Assembly (NCBI GenBank): GCA_948146395.1
Contig: OX411543.1
Location: 21,616,026 to 21,680,025, forward strand
Length of the DNA stretch: 64,000 bases
Reading direction: 5' to 3'
Source of the DNA: Fragum whitleyi
Taxonomy: Eukaryota; Mollusca; Bivalvia; Cardiida; Cardiidae
Positions within the stretch are counted from its first letter, which is position 1; each line of letters begins with the position of its first letter. Below the pieces are notes generated by a model that did not search any database, was not told the DNA's origin, and saw only the letters and a list, made by a program, of their open reading frames with translations. Position numbers and translations under genes: made by a program. Shown piece by piece: positions 23,090-34,516 of this stretch.

Positions 23090-23245
23090 ATATTGTGGTA
23101 CTCATTCTTTCTGACTATTTATCTCTCACCAATGGGTTGATAATTGTAGACCTATGTGAGATAGCAGCTGAAGGCCAGGAAAGGCTGTGATGGTTGTACT
23201 GGTGAGAGTAATACCAGGAATCCATTGTTATGTGCAGCCGCTTCT
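23090..23245 (+). mobile_element. SINE family A, headless fragment
   Basis: TCTCACCAATGGGTTGATAA, GAGATAGCAGCTGAAGGCC and AATACCAGGAATCCATTG match the family body. The head and tail are missing. Confidence 0.7.
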
Positions 23246-26189
23246 GTAAACTTAAAAATATTCTTGCCAAAGCAAAGTTATTTACATAGATGATTCATGT
23301 GCTGATCCAATCCAAAGAGCTCTAAGCTTTAAGTCTCACTTGAAATTTTTTCAATCACTGTTTCTAAGCAATGTTCATGAGTAAAAAAAGTAGAAATACA
23401 GACCACATTAATTCTTCATTAGTGAAGGAGAAAAAAAAAACCTTCACGCCAATCAATTCGACAGAAGTAATTTGTGACGGGCTTCCCAATCATCGGATGC
23501 AGATTTTGGTGTCATTAAGCTTAATAGATACTCCGATTCTCCTTCCATCAAGGCTCCAACCCTTTTACTGTATTATATGAATATTTTACATGATTAAGTC
23601 GACTAGATATATATATATTATAACTCCATATGAGCTTATAGTATCTATGCAGGAGTTTGTAAGAATCTAGGTTTGGATGCAGGCTTGTGACGCTGCTTTA
23701 CAACAATGGATTAGAGTGACAATAACTACCATCTAATAAATAAAGAGCGAGAGATTATTTATATTTGAATTTTTCATCAAGATCATTATTGTTGGTGTTC
23801 ATTGGAATTGTCTCATCAACATGATTCAAATGAGTTATAGTACCCACAACAATGGGTTTCATTGGAAAATAACAATTTTAGACAGACTATATCCTGTCTC
23901 ATCTAGACCCCTATTAATGTGACAATTTTTGAAATATCACTCAAGATTAATAATGGTAAAACAAATGTGGGTGAAATTAAATTTATTTAATGGAACCTAA
24001 ATACACCTGGCTGTTGTCCCTGCAAGTGGCAGCCTCGTTCTGATACCTGCTGGCAAGCTACGTTATCTCTGTGAAGCCGCTCTAAGAGGGGGTTTAGACT
24101 GTATGTTTTTTCATATATGCTTTTTCATATATGTCAAAACATGCAGTGTAAACCCCCAGATAATGAGCGTTCTGTTAACAGATCTGCAAAACATACGGAA
24201 TAGAACATGTTCTATTTCCGTCTGCTTTTCAATACCAAAATGACCATTGATACCGCTGATGGCCTACTGATAAGCTGATAAAACAAACAATTACTGGTCA
24301 GCTCTTTCAAGTAGCCTGTCAAATAGGCATATTTTGTGAAATATAATTCCTTCAAAGACCAGGGAGAAAATTTAACCTACTACATGTACCATATAATAGA
24401 TAAATTCTTCCAGTGGTACTTGGTATATTGAAAAATAATTATAATAATAAAACTGAATAATAATATGTTTAAATACCCATTGCAATTTACTGACCTTTCA
24501 GGAAATTGCAGAGTCAGTCTATATGTCAGGAATATTGGTGACCCAACTTAATTAGAATTGTCATTCTACTGTACTTAATTGTCTAGTCTGATCACCAAAA
24601 AAAATATTCTCTACCTTTGAATTAGTTTGTTTACGCCTATTCAATTTACATGATTAACATCAATCGAGGTTCAAGTTCTTATAACTCCCTCTCGATTCTA
24701 CTTCTTGTGAAAACCTCAAATACTAACACCAGATGTTATGGATAAGTAATAGAATGAAGCTAGACCAATGGCATTTTCAGGAATCAAATTTCTCCTGGCT
24801 CCTCTCAATTGAGAGACCGTTGCTCAGCGACGCGATGAAAGTTTGTTGGTTATATATCAAGTATTAAATTGTGAAGGGTAATTCGTTTTCATTGTCACTT
24901 TAAGTCTCGAATTAAATTAGAAATAAAATATTTTGAGGAACAAATGTTCAGAAAAGAGATTGAATGAGAAACAGAAAATCTGTGACAATTTTCCAGGTTT
25001 AAGACAATTTAAACAGGAGAAAAGGATTCAAATAAATTAATTGAGCTTTATTTCAATGTCTTTATTATTATTTAAGTGATGAAGAGATTATTTGTTGATT
25101 TCATTGAATTGTGAAACTAAAAACATAATCACACTGTATAAAAACGCAAAGCGGATTCATGTATGAGTGTGATTATGAACTTTTTTGTTTCATACCGCCA
25201 TGAAATTGAGAGATATTCTCTTCGCAGAAGCTTGCATAACAGCTGCATCCCCAAAATTCCTTTCATTGCACAATGAAACCAACTTTAAGCCAATCAGAAC
25301 ATACGAATATTAATATACACAAATAAAATCAAATATTTAAATATACATTTGGTTTCGGTAAGCCATAGAATATTCCTTCATCATTCCAGTAATACAATAC
25401 ACTATTTGATCTTGCAAATGACTGACAGCAATGACCGAGGTCAACTGAAGCAGATATGTAAAAGCATACAGTGTAAACGCAAAAAGACAGATACGCTTTT
25501 ACACATGTGCTTTTTCACATCTGCTTAAACATACAGTGTAAACGCTACATTATAAAAAAGATTAATTTATATGTGACCTGTCACACAAAAAGGGACCATC
25601 TGGATACTCTTTAAAATGAATATTTGAAAGATTGGGTCGAGCATAGGTGAACCAGAGGTGTGAATCTTCATTTCATGAATCATGGACCTAAGACCTAATT
25701 GAAATGATAACAAAGTTAAGTTGGTACCAAGAAAGCAACTTAAATGTTTCCATAACATTACATTTTCAACTGAAATTGAATTGAGGACTATTTGCAAGAT
25801 GAAAGGACCTCATCATTGATTATAGTTTGAGCTAATTATCAATCTTATCAAATATTAATATTTGTACTCTATGAACCCTGCAAAGTGGTGTGGATTATAG
25901 GTCCCTTAGAAATGTAAAACCCCTTTTGTGAACTTTGCTTAGAAATAACAGGGACACAGTGCAGCCCTTAATGGAACCTTCAATTAATTATTTACTAGGC
26001 TTAAAAGATTAAAAGAATGGTTACTAATTGACAGCTTTTGAAGTTCATACCAAACAAAATTGAACATGTAAGCAATATTTCCAACTGTTTTGCCTATGTG
26101 CCAAGTAAATCATAATTGCTTATGCTAATTTAATTTATCCTCTTTCAACATTGAATTTAAATGATAATTAATGTACTATACTTATTTTT
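23246..26189. other. Long stretch without a recognised gene
   Basis: AT-rich and mostly unique. A short motif, ACAGTGTAAACGC or a variant, recurs at 24150-24165, 25470-25480 and 25530-25545 next to CTTTTTCATAT or CTTTTTCACAT, which suggests a small dispersed repeat. Frames at 23371-23580 and 25567-25797 have no recognisable domain. Confidence 0.45.
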
Positions 26190-26452
26190 AGCTTACTTAA
26201 TGCTTCAGCCTACTTCATACACCCGGGTTGGATCCCCAATAAAGGCACTAATTCTTTCTGATTATATATATGCCTCTCACCAATGGGTTGATAATCATAG
26301 ACCTATGTGAGATAGCAGCTGGAGGCTAGGAAAGGATAAAATGGTAGTACTGGTGTGAAAAATGCCAGTAATCCATTGTAAGGTGCTCCAAACACATCAA
26401 TATAACTGAAAAAATGCTGAAAGCAGCGTAAAACCCCATTCAAACAAAAAAA
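26190..26452 (+). mobile_element. SINE family A
   Basis: The B-box-like GGGTTGGATCCCC heads the body TCTCACCAATGGGTTGATAA, GATAGCAGCTGGAGGCTAGG and the tail AAAACCCCATTCAAAC with a terminal A run. Confidence 0.8.
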
Positions 26453-26529
26453 ATCCTTCAAATTTGTACAGCATCATCAGATACAAATTTTAGCATGGCT
26501 CTGACTGGTATTTACAAGTAACAACAGTT

Positions 26530-26789
26530 TTAACTCTTGTCATGCTGAACCTGTATAATTCCTACCTTGGCAGAAGCTATAGACAACCATCAGTCTGCAC
26601 ATTATGTGCACTCTGATCTTTGTCCATACCACCTGTTTTTCCTTTTTTGAAACCATGGGGTAAGTTAGAGAATTTTTAATTTTCAAAATGAATACCTCAT
26701 TACATTTAGTGCATCCAGAGCTTTGAGCACTTTGATTTTGTTGCAATTTTGCCAAGATTTTTATTCAGATTCAGCATGACAAGGGTTAA
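26530..26789 (-). mobile_element. TTAA-flanked MITE family 2 (CCCTTGTCATGCTGAA ends), copy 1
   Basis: 260 bp from TTAA to TTAA with ends CTCTTGTCATGCTGAA and TTCAGCATGACAAGGG. An asymmetrically placed hairpin, CAGTCTGCACAT/ATGTGCACTCTG, lies inside. Other copies are at 29.5, 34.3 and 50.9 kb. Confidence 0.75.
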
Positions 26790-26904
26790 CATCACAACAT
26801 ATTTCTGCTGAAAAAAATTGGTCTTGCAGACAATAGACAGCACAGACTAAGATCAGCCTGCACATACATGCGGTCTGATCCTATCCTACACTTCTTGCTT
26901 TCTA

Positions 26905-27222
26905 CTTACTGTGTTTTCTCTAAAAATAGCGCCCTCCTTAATAGTAACACCCCTATATTTTTTACTAAGAAAACCCACTTCAAATGCCTAAATTTGAGGA
27001 ACTTTTTGAGACTTCTTCTTTAACTCGAGATGAATTTCATCTAAACAATCATTTATATGATTGTTTAGAGGAAATTCATCTGAAGTGTAAAGGAAAAAGA
27101 CATAAAAAACACCACTTTTATTGATTTTTTCAAATTGGAAAATGCATACCAAATAAAAGCTCCCTAACCATATGTTATGTATAGCTTATGGAAGCATTTA
27201 TTAGGAGAAATACGGTAATTAT
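26905..27222. mobile_element. MITE with GGAGAAAT/ATTTCTCC ends, copy 1
   Basis: GTGTTTTCTCTAAAAATAGC on the left and GCATTTATTAGGAGAAATAC on the right are inverse of each other. It contains AATAGTAACACCCCTA and the perfect hairpin CTAAACAATCAT-TTAT-ATGATTGTTTAG. Confidence 0.65.
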
Positions 27223-27274
27223 TATTGCAAAAACTTTAACAAGAGTAATTTCCATGATCCTGTGATTGCCATGG

Positions 27275-27725
27275 CAATTTGTTTAGATAAAACATTTTCT
27301 TTAATTCTTTTCGGTGGTTTATCGAGAAATAACGGTAGATTATCACTTGCTAATCTCACCGCAAAAGCAGTGAAATTATCAAAAACTTATACCCTGCTTT
27401 GGTGCATTTCATCCTATCTGACATCATCTATGCGAGGCGAAATAAATGACGTCACAATGAACGTTGCATAGTAATCAGGCGCATAATGACGCGCTTTACA
27501 AAAATATGTCCTAGAATTTTCCCATTTTCTCTCATTTGTGCAATAAAGAAATAGAATAATCGTTTGCTTTTCGTGTAAGATCGATTAATATTTCATTTCG
27601 TGAACAACAAAAGCTATATTTTCACTTGTGGCTCTGCCACTCGTGAAAATAAAGATTTTGTTGTTCACTCAATGAAATATAAATCGATCTTACACTGAAA
27701 CAAACGATTATCCTCTATATAATTC
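27275..27725. mobile_element. Foldback-bearing repeat, copy 1
   Basis: TTTTCGGTGGTTTATCGAG, ACCGCAAAAGCAGTGAAATT and GAACGTTGCATAG are shared with 28560-28935. From about 27555 to 27718 it is a large inverted repeat: GTGTAAGATCGATTAATATT pairs with AATATAAATCGATCTTACAC around a GTGGCTCTGCCAC loop. Confidence 0.75.
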
Positions 27726-28559
27726 AGCAGGATAAGGGATAAGGAATAAATATATGATGTGGCAAAATGCATTTAGATATGAATGAATAGATTAGGAAGT
27801 CCAATAACATTTTTCAAAGAAATATGCAAATTGTTACGCTTAAGTTACACACTACCTAATTGGATGCACTATTTTATCTTTGAATCTTTTTCCTTCTATG
27901 AACTTTGTGTCAATATTTGCATACATTCCTTTGAGACAATATACCATCAAAGGAGATTGCTAATTAATGTTTTATGGAGTTAAAATGAAGTGGAAAGTGT
28001 AAGCTGTTACAAATCGCAACATGTTGAAAAACTCAACACATGGCAATTTAATAGCTACATGTTTGTACATGTCTTTCCTTGAAACTGTATTCTTGTAACT
28101 TTTACTGACAAATGAGCCTGTGCTAGATATTTCCAACAATCGGATATCTGAGCGACACCCAATCTTTGAGCAGCCTTGACATTTCAAAAATACATTTAGA
28201 AGCTAGCCTGACAGTCTAGACTGTGCAAAGCACATTGCAAAGACTTTGAGCAGACTGTACAGATGCACTGGCTGTCCAGAGACTTTGCTAAGGGCATATT
28301 TGAAATTGATGGAAATGACACACAGGCTCATATTATACTTGAAATGTAATTTGTGCTTAAAGCCAATTTAATACAAGATTGCTGATAGCTAAAGAGTTAA
28401 AAAGTTTTGGGTTATTTGTCTATTTAAGTATAACTTTTTAATGTACAAGCTTTCTTGTCATTGAGTAAAGTGAAGATGCTTATCAGCCTGCAATAGGTAG
28501 GCTGATCAGGGTCTTCACTTGGCACACTGATTGTGCAATAGCTATCAATTAAAAAAATA
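27726..28559. other. No gene seen
   Basis: Unique AT-rich sequence. A short inverted motif at 28475-28520 (TTATCAGCCTGCA/TAGGCTGATCA) resembles the hairpin of MITE family 2. Confidence 0.45.
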
Positions 28560-28935
28560 ATGTGTTTTCTTTAATCTTTTTCGGTGGTTTATCGTGAAAT
28601 AACGGTATATTATCACTTGATAATCTCACCGCAAAAGCAGTGAAATTATCAAAAACTTATACCCCGCTTTTGTGCATTTCATCCTATCTGCAGACGTCAT
28701 CTATGCAGGGCGAAATAAGTGATGTCACAATGAACGTTGCATAGCATTCACGCGCAAAATAACAGGCTTTACGAAAATATATCCTAGAAATTTCACTTTT
28801 TGTCTCATTTTTGCAATAAAGAAATAGAATTATCGTTTGTTTTTCCACTCGTGATAATATAGCTTTTGTTGTTCACTCAATGAATAAAAATTGATCTTAC
28901 ACTTAAACAAACGATTATCCTCTATATGATCAGTG
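28560..28935. mobile_element. Foldback-bearing repeat, copy 2
   Basis: It matches copy 1 across TTTTTCGGTGGTTTATCG, ACCGCAAAAGCAGTGAAATT, GAACGTTGCATAGC and AAACAAACGATTATCCTCTA, but most of the left arm of the large inverted repeat is deleted. Confidence 0.75.
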
Positions 28936-29204
28936 TGCATGATCTAATTCAAAAAGCACCCACTTGTTAAAGCCACTTGTAACTTACTATCACAAAATCT
29001 AAATAATCTAAAATTTCAAAAGAACTCAACAACCTGTTAGAATAAAGTGTAATTAGATAAGAGGGCTTATCGGTTCTTTACTGTAAATGTCAGGTACACA
29101 GACAATTTATGATTCTTGTAGTTTTAGAAGGATATTCAATATGATGGTATCAGTTTCAAATGATCAGGTAAAGACCATGCATAAAGTTTAAGAGAATATA
29201 AGAA

Positions 29205-29373
29205 CCCTAAGGTAGTGGACCCTTAATAGTTCCGCAATGTTTGGGAAGTAATGAACTTTAAAAGAGTTAACCAAGGTTTCCTTATGATTTTCATTTTGAA
29301 ACCTTAGTCAACATTGTGAAAGAACATGAGGTCCGAAATGTTGTGGGACTATTACGGTTCCACTACCTTAAGC
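29205..29373. mobile_element. Foldback MITE with CCTTAAGGTAGTGGACCC ends, copy 2
   Basis: CCCTAAGGTAGTGGACCC on the left and GGTTCCACTACCTTAAG on the right pair; AACCAAGGTTTCC and GGAC-type inner arms continue the inverted repeat toward the centre. Confidence 0.75.
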
Positions 29374-29514
29374 AAGTAGGATGTAATGAGTTCTTACACC
29401 ATTAAAAATTTGATCAAATGAACATGCGCTTATTCCTGTTTTCAGATACCCAAATTTGTCATTTTTATGAACAACTTCAGAAAGCCTCAATTGATAATAA
29501 AGTACCAACTAACA

Positions 29515-29767
29515 ATGACTTCAGTTCTTGTCATGATGAATAAGAACCTTGGCAAAATCGCAATAAAATCAAAGTACTGAAAGTGCTGGAAACTTATTGC
29601 CAGTCACTTTTATTTATTTTGAAAATACAATCTTGAAACTTTTCTCGCCTTAAAAGTAAAATCATGTGGTAAAGACTAAGATCAGACTGCACTTATGTGG
29701 AGACTGATCTTTGTCTATACCTCATGCCAAAGCAGGAATATTCTGTGTTCAGCAAGACAAGGGTTAA
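29515..29767 (+). mobile_element. TTAA-flanked MITE family 2, copy 2
   Basis: The left end TTCTTGTCATGATGAATAAG is diverged. AAGACTAAGATCAGACTGCA lies inside and it ends CAGCAAGACAAGGGTTAA. Confidence 0.7.
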
Positions 29768-29955
29768 AAATCATAAATACCAAATGTTTTCAACCTAATA
29801 TATTGACTTTTCAACGTGTCAAAGGGCTTTATGAAAAGTGCATGTGCAAACATATAAGTACCATAAAATCTCTAAAAGAACCCTGGGGTTCTATTAGAAT
29901 CATCACATATCCATAAGAAGGGAACAGGCTTTGCTAAGAGGCTATGCTACACATC

Positions 29956-30034
29956 CATGGCTCAGTGCTTATTAGTCATAACAGCCTATAATTATGTTTA
30001 TAGGCAGTTTCAACAGTTTCTCGCTGAGCCATCA
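29956..30034. mobile_element. Palindromic foldback element (GCCTATA family), diverged
   Basis: CATGGCTCAGTGC...AGCCTATAA on the left pairs with TTTATAGGCAG...CGCTGAGCCATC on the right, with several mismatches. Confidence 0.7.
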
Positions 30035-30445
30035 ATATTTGTTAAGACAGTGAAAAAAAATGGCCAAATATAAACATAATCCTTAACAAAATATTAATGT
30101 TAAAACTTTGAATCTAAGGATGAGATATTAGAATACTGTAATGATTCCCTCAAATTATTTTGGAGAGAAAATTCATGAAAGTGAAGAAACATGTTGGAAA
30201 AACAAACAAGTTATCTCTGGCACACTTTGACTCGATCAACTTCAAAGATCAGACAATATTTCAAAGGGTCTTGTGGCAAATTTCAATCCAAGATTGCATC
30301 ATTAGGGGTCTCTGTGGGGGCCCCTATAGTTCTGTTTACTTTTAATTATATTCTCCCAACTGGCTTCATTTACTATGCAAACAATATGTCAAAGGTCGAC
30401 CCTTATAAAAAGCAAACCTTCTTGAGATTTATGAATCAGAACAAA

Positions 30446-30600
30446 ACTATTGTAAGTGCCTATATAGGCAATAACAATAGATTTGCCCTGACACATTGAA
30501 CATTGTTTGGAAAAAATCGATTTTTTGAAACAATTTTATCTGCCCTGACACATAGAACGTTGTTTGGAAAAATCGATTTTTTTAAACAATTTTATCTGTG
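30446..30600. repeat. Decayed foldback and a 57-bp tandem duplication
   Basis: TTGTAAGTGCCTATATAGGC is a remnant of the foldback at 2555. TGCCCTGACACAT at 30484 recurs at 30541 with its following ~50 bp, including the palindrome AAAAATCGATTTTT. Confidence 0.7.
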
Positions 30601-30871
30601 TTTTTCTTTAACCTTCTTATGGCTATAACTTAACAAAAGTGTGATGAGTAAATTATTGAATGAATTCTTTGAATTACATAATTTACTTCATTTGTAATTA
30701 TAACACATATAATTTTTTCATCTTGTCAATATAATAAGGGGATTTAGTTCTATATTAGTGAATATACCTTTTACTTTCAATATCAATTTTCTAAACCAAG
30801 AGTAACATGTCTTTTTGTTATCAAGTAATACAAGTTAATCCAGCCAAATGACCAAAGAATGCCAACTTTTT
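30601..30871. other. No gene seen
   Basis: AT-rich unique sequence leading into the T-run before the transposon. Confidence 0.5.
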
Positions 30872-31786
30872 AGCTCACCTGAGCACATCATGCTCAAGGT
30901 GAGCTTTTGTGATCATTGAATGTCCGTCGTCCGTCGTGCGGTGTGCGTCGTCCGTCGTCCATCATCCGTCGTCCGTCGTGCGTCGTCATGCGTCAACAAT
31001 TTAAGTGTTTACACTCTAGAGGCCACAAATATGATCCAATCTTTATGAAACTTGGTCAGAATGTTGGTCAGGTCGCAAGGATGAACCCTATCTACAATGG
31101 GAAGGATCCATGCCATATCACTGGAAAAGGAGCCTTATGACCAATTTTCTTGTTTACACTCTAGAGACCACAAATATGGCCCAATCTTCATGAAACTTGG
31201 TCTGAATGTTGGCCAGGTCACAAGTATGTACCCTATCGAAAATGGGAAGGATCCATGCCATATCACGGGAAAAGGAGCCTTATTGACAATTTTCTTGTTT
31301 ACGCACTAAAGGCCACAAATGTGGCCCAATCTTCACGAAACTTGGTCAGAATGTTGGCCAAGTCACAAGGATGAACCCTATCGAAAATGGGAAGGATCCA
31401 TGCCATATCACAGGAAAAGGAGCCTTATGACCAATTTTCTTGTTAACACTCTAGAGACCACAAATATGGCCCAATCTTCATGAAACTTGGTGTGAATGTT
31501 GGACAGGTCACAAGGATAAAACCTATTGAAAATGGGAAGGATCCATGCCATTTCACGGGAAAAGGAGCCTTAATGACAATTTTATTGTTTACTTGCTAGA
31601 GGCCACAAATATGGCCCAATCTTCATGAAACATGGTCAGAATTTTGGTCAGATCATAAGGATGAACCCTATCGAAAATGGGAAATATCCATGTTATATCA
31701 CAGGAAAAGGGGTCTTTATGATAATTTTCTTGTTGTAACTCTAGAGGCTACAAATTTGGTCTAAACTTCAAGAAACTTGGTTTTTT
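30872..31786 (+). mobile_element. HINE-like element, outer copy, 5' portion (AGCTCACCTGAG, 145-bp core)
   Basis: The 5' hairpin AGCTCACCTGAGCAC...GCTCAAGGTGAGCT is followed by a (CGTCGTC)n tract and about six units with CTAGA at 31016, 31161, 31451 and 31597, close to 145 bp apart. The core stops at GAAACTTGG where a second complete 5' end begins in a T-run. A separate 3' end at 33168-33267 probably belongs to this outer copy. Confidence 0.75.
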
Positions 31787-33167
31787 AGCTCACCTGAGCA
31801 CATCGTGCTCAAGGTGAGCTTTTGTGATCATTGAATGTCCGTCGTCCGTCGTGTGTCGTGCGTCGTGCGTCGTCCGTCGTCCGTCGTCAGGCGTCAACAA
31901 TTTAAGTGTTTACACTCTAGAGGCCACAAATATGAACCAATCATAATGAAACTTGGTCAGAATGATTGTCATGTCACAAGGATGAACCCTATTGAAAATG
32001 GGAAGGATCCGTGCCATGTCACGGGAAAAGGAGCCTTAATGACATTTTTCTTGTTTACACTCTAGAGGCCACAAATAAGGCCCAATCTTCATGAAACTTG
32101 GTCAGAATGTTGGCCAGGTCACAAGGATGAACCCTATTGAAAATGGGAATGATCTGTGCCATATCACGGGAAAAGGAGCCTTAATGACAATTTTCTTGTT
32201 TACACTCTAGAGGCCACAAATATTGTCCAATCTTTATGAAACTTGGACAGAATGATTGTCAGGTCACAAGGATGAACCCTATTGAAAATGGGAAGGATCC
32301 GTGCCATATCACGGGAAAAGGAGCCTTAATGACATTTTTCTTGTTTACACTCTAGAGGCCACAAATAAGGCCCAATCTTCATGAAACTTGGTCAGAATGT
32401 TGGCCAGGTCACAAGGATGAACCCTATTGAAAATGGGAATGATCTGTGCCATATCACGGGAAAAGGAGCCTTAATGACAATTTTCTTGTTTACACTCTAG
32501 AGGCCACAAATATTGTCCAATCTTTATGAAACTTGGACAGAATGATTGTCAGGTCACAAGGATGAACCCTATTAAAAATGGGTAGGATCTGTGCCATATC
32601 ACGGGAAAAGGAGCCTTTAAGACATTTTTCTTGCTTACCCTCTAGAGGAAACAAATATTGTCCAATCTTTATGAAACTTGGTCAGAATGTTTGTCAGGTC
32701 ATAAGGATGAACTCTAATGAAAATGAGAAGGATCAAGGCCAAATCACAGGAAAAGGGGCCTTAATAACAATTTTCTTGTTTACGCTCTAGAGGTCATAAA
32801 TATAGTCCAATCTTCATGAAACTTGGTCAGAATGATGGCTAGGTCACAAAGATGAACCGTATCAAAAATGGGAAATATCCATGCCATATCACGGAAAAAG
32901 GGGCCTTAATGACAATTTTCTGGTTTACACTCTAGAGGCTACAAAATCTTTTATGAAACTTGGACAGAATGTTAGCCAGGTCACAAGGATGAGCCCTTTT
33001 GAAAATTTGAAGGCTCTGTGCCATATAATGGGAAAAGGGGCCTTGTTGATACTCTAGAGACCACTAGTTTTAAAATTACAATTACGATTTGCTGGAAAAT
33101 TTGATAATAGTTTATTTAGACAAAGATACACAGGTGAGCGATATAGGACCATCATGGTCCTCTTGTT
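31787..33167 (+). mobile_element. HINE-like element nested in the outer copy (145-bp core, 290-bp dimers)
   Basis: It has a complete 5' hairpin (AGCTCACCTGAGCAC-ATC-GTGCTCAAGGTGAGCT), a (CGTCGTC)n tract, and units with CTCTAGAGGCCACAAA. Two unit variants alternate: one reads AAGGCCCAATCTTCATG, the other ATTGTCCAATCTTTATG. The dimer recurs 290 bp apart (32081 and 32371) almost unchanged, so a recent dimer amplification is likely. The 3' end has CAGGTGAGCGATATAGG, the hairpin AGGACCATCATGGTCCT and CTTGTT. Confidence 0.8.
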
Positions 33168-33267
33168 GTAGAAATTATCTCCTTTATGACATCTGCCTAT
33201 TTAATTGATGAGATGTCGGTCAAAAAGACTCAGGGGAGCGATCTAGGACCATCTTGGTCCTCTTGTT
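33168..33267 (+). mobile_element. Second HINE-like 3' end, probably the tail of the outer copy
   Basis: It carries TGACATCTGCCTATTTAATT, GGGGAGCGATCTAGG, the hairpin AGGACCATCTTGGTCCT and CTTGTT. It matches the 3' end of the element ending at 22875 better than the nested copy just upstream. The order 5' end, 5' end, 3' end, 3' end is what a nested insertion gives. Confidence 0.65.
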
Positions 33268-33630
33268 AGTATAGCCAAGCTATGGCCAATAAAAGAAAGT
33301 GAGAAGAAAATAGTTCAATTTATAATTTAAAAACAAATGTCAAAGTTAATGAAGTAACCTGATGCTTGGGCTTTGTTTTGGTTTGACCCGGCACATGTCG
33401 GACAGCATTCTGGATTACTGGACCCAGCTGGGGACCACACTTAGGTTACAGTGGACGAAGTCAGAATTCGGGTGCCACTCAACTTCAATCAAAGTTAAAA
33501 AGTTTGTCATTTTCTGGTTTGCATTGGTTGATTCAGCATGGGACTAGACTGATTAGGTTAAAGCTGATGCAAGGTCAAAGTGATATTGACATGTCTAGCT
33601 TCTATGATAGAAAAGCAGCCTCTGCAAAAC
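33268..33630. other. No gene seen
   Basis: A 61-codon frame starts at 33362 (MLGLCFGLTRHMSDSILDYW) but no family is recognised. Confidence 0.35.
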
Positions 33631-33639
33631 TCGTTTATT

Positions 33640-33725
33640 TTAGCCTGATTAGCTCAGTCGGTAGAGCACCGAACACCAAAACAATTGAAGATCAATTGCA
33701 TGGGTTCAATTTATTTCTCAGAGTG
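33640..33725 (+). mobile_element. tRNA-like SINE head or tRNA pseudogene
   Basis: GATTAGCTCAGTCGGTAGAGC is a textbook D-arm/A-box sequence. The B-box position reads GGGTTCAATTTA, and no acceptor stem closes, so it is not a working tRNA gene. Confidence 0.6.
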
Positions 33726-34269
33726 CATTGATATTGCTGGTGAATGGGTAAAGGACATTTGAGATAGCATTTTCAGAGAAATTATGATACATATTGTGTA
33801 ACAAACATAAATATCAAGTTGTCTTTAAAACCAACTTGAAGGATTGTTTACCAGAAAATCAAATTTTTCATACTGCAATCAATCCTTACAGATGTTAAAA
33901 TGTCTAAAAATCTTTATTTTCTGTCTCCTGGAATGTAAAATGACGCTAAAGGACGGGTATTTGTATGAAATTTCTGTAACTTAAAACGGACTTAAAACGG
34001 TCGTTTGACAGTTAAAAAGCATTTTCCCAGACTCCAATATTGTCTTCTTTCAAAAGTTCCCATGTAAAATATGATGTTTGTCGATGCAAAGTAGTCATAA
34101 ATTTCAGTTAGATTGTCATAAGTGATGTAATTTGCATTTCGGAAATGGTCGTATATGTCAAACGATCACTTACTGTCGGCCGTTTAAAATTGACCTTAAT
34201 GGTAGTGTTTTGTCCACATTACAGGTTTGAACCTATTTCATGCACCTTAAGGTCAGAATGGAGAACATT

Positions 34270-34516
34270 TTAATTGAACACATTGTCATACTGAACCTGG
34301 AATATTTAGGCTTTGGCTTGAGGTATGGACAAAGATCGGTCTGCACAAAAGTGCAGTCTTATCTTAGTCAGTAACACCTGATTTTCCCTTTTAAACAAGA
34401 AAAGTTTTAATTTTATGTTGTATCATAAATACCAACTCACATTTAGTGTATTTAGTTCTTTCAGCACTTTGATTTAAATGCAATCTTGCCAAGGCAGCAA
34501 GACAATTAGGGATTAA
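34270..34516 (-). mobile_element. TTAA-flanked MITE family 2, copy 3
   Basis: CATTGTCATACTGAACCTGG on the left, the hairpin GTCTGCACAAAAGTGCAGTC inside and CCAAGGCAGCAAGAC before TTAA on the right; diverged. Confidence 0.65.

Noticed and set aside
27440..27460. TGACGTCA-like site as a cAMP-response promoter element
   Set aside because: It lies inside a dispersed repeat (with a variant at 28718), with no gene start nearby.
33640..33725. tRNA gene
   Set aside because: The A-box side is perfect but no acceptor stem or proper anticodon arm can be formed; it is a SINE head or pseudogene.
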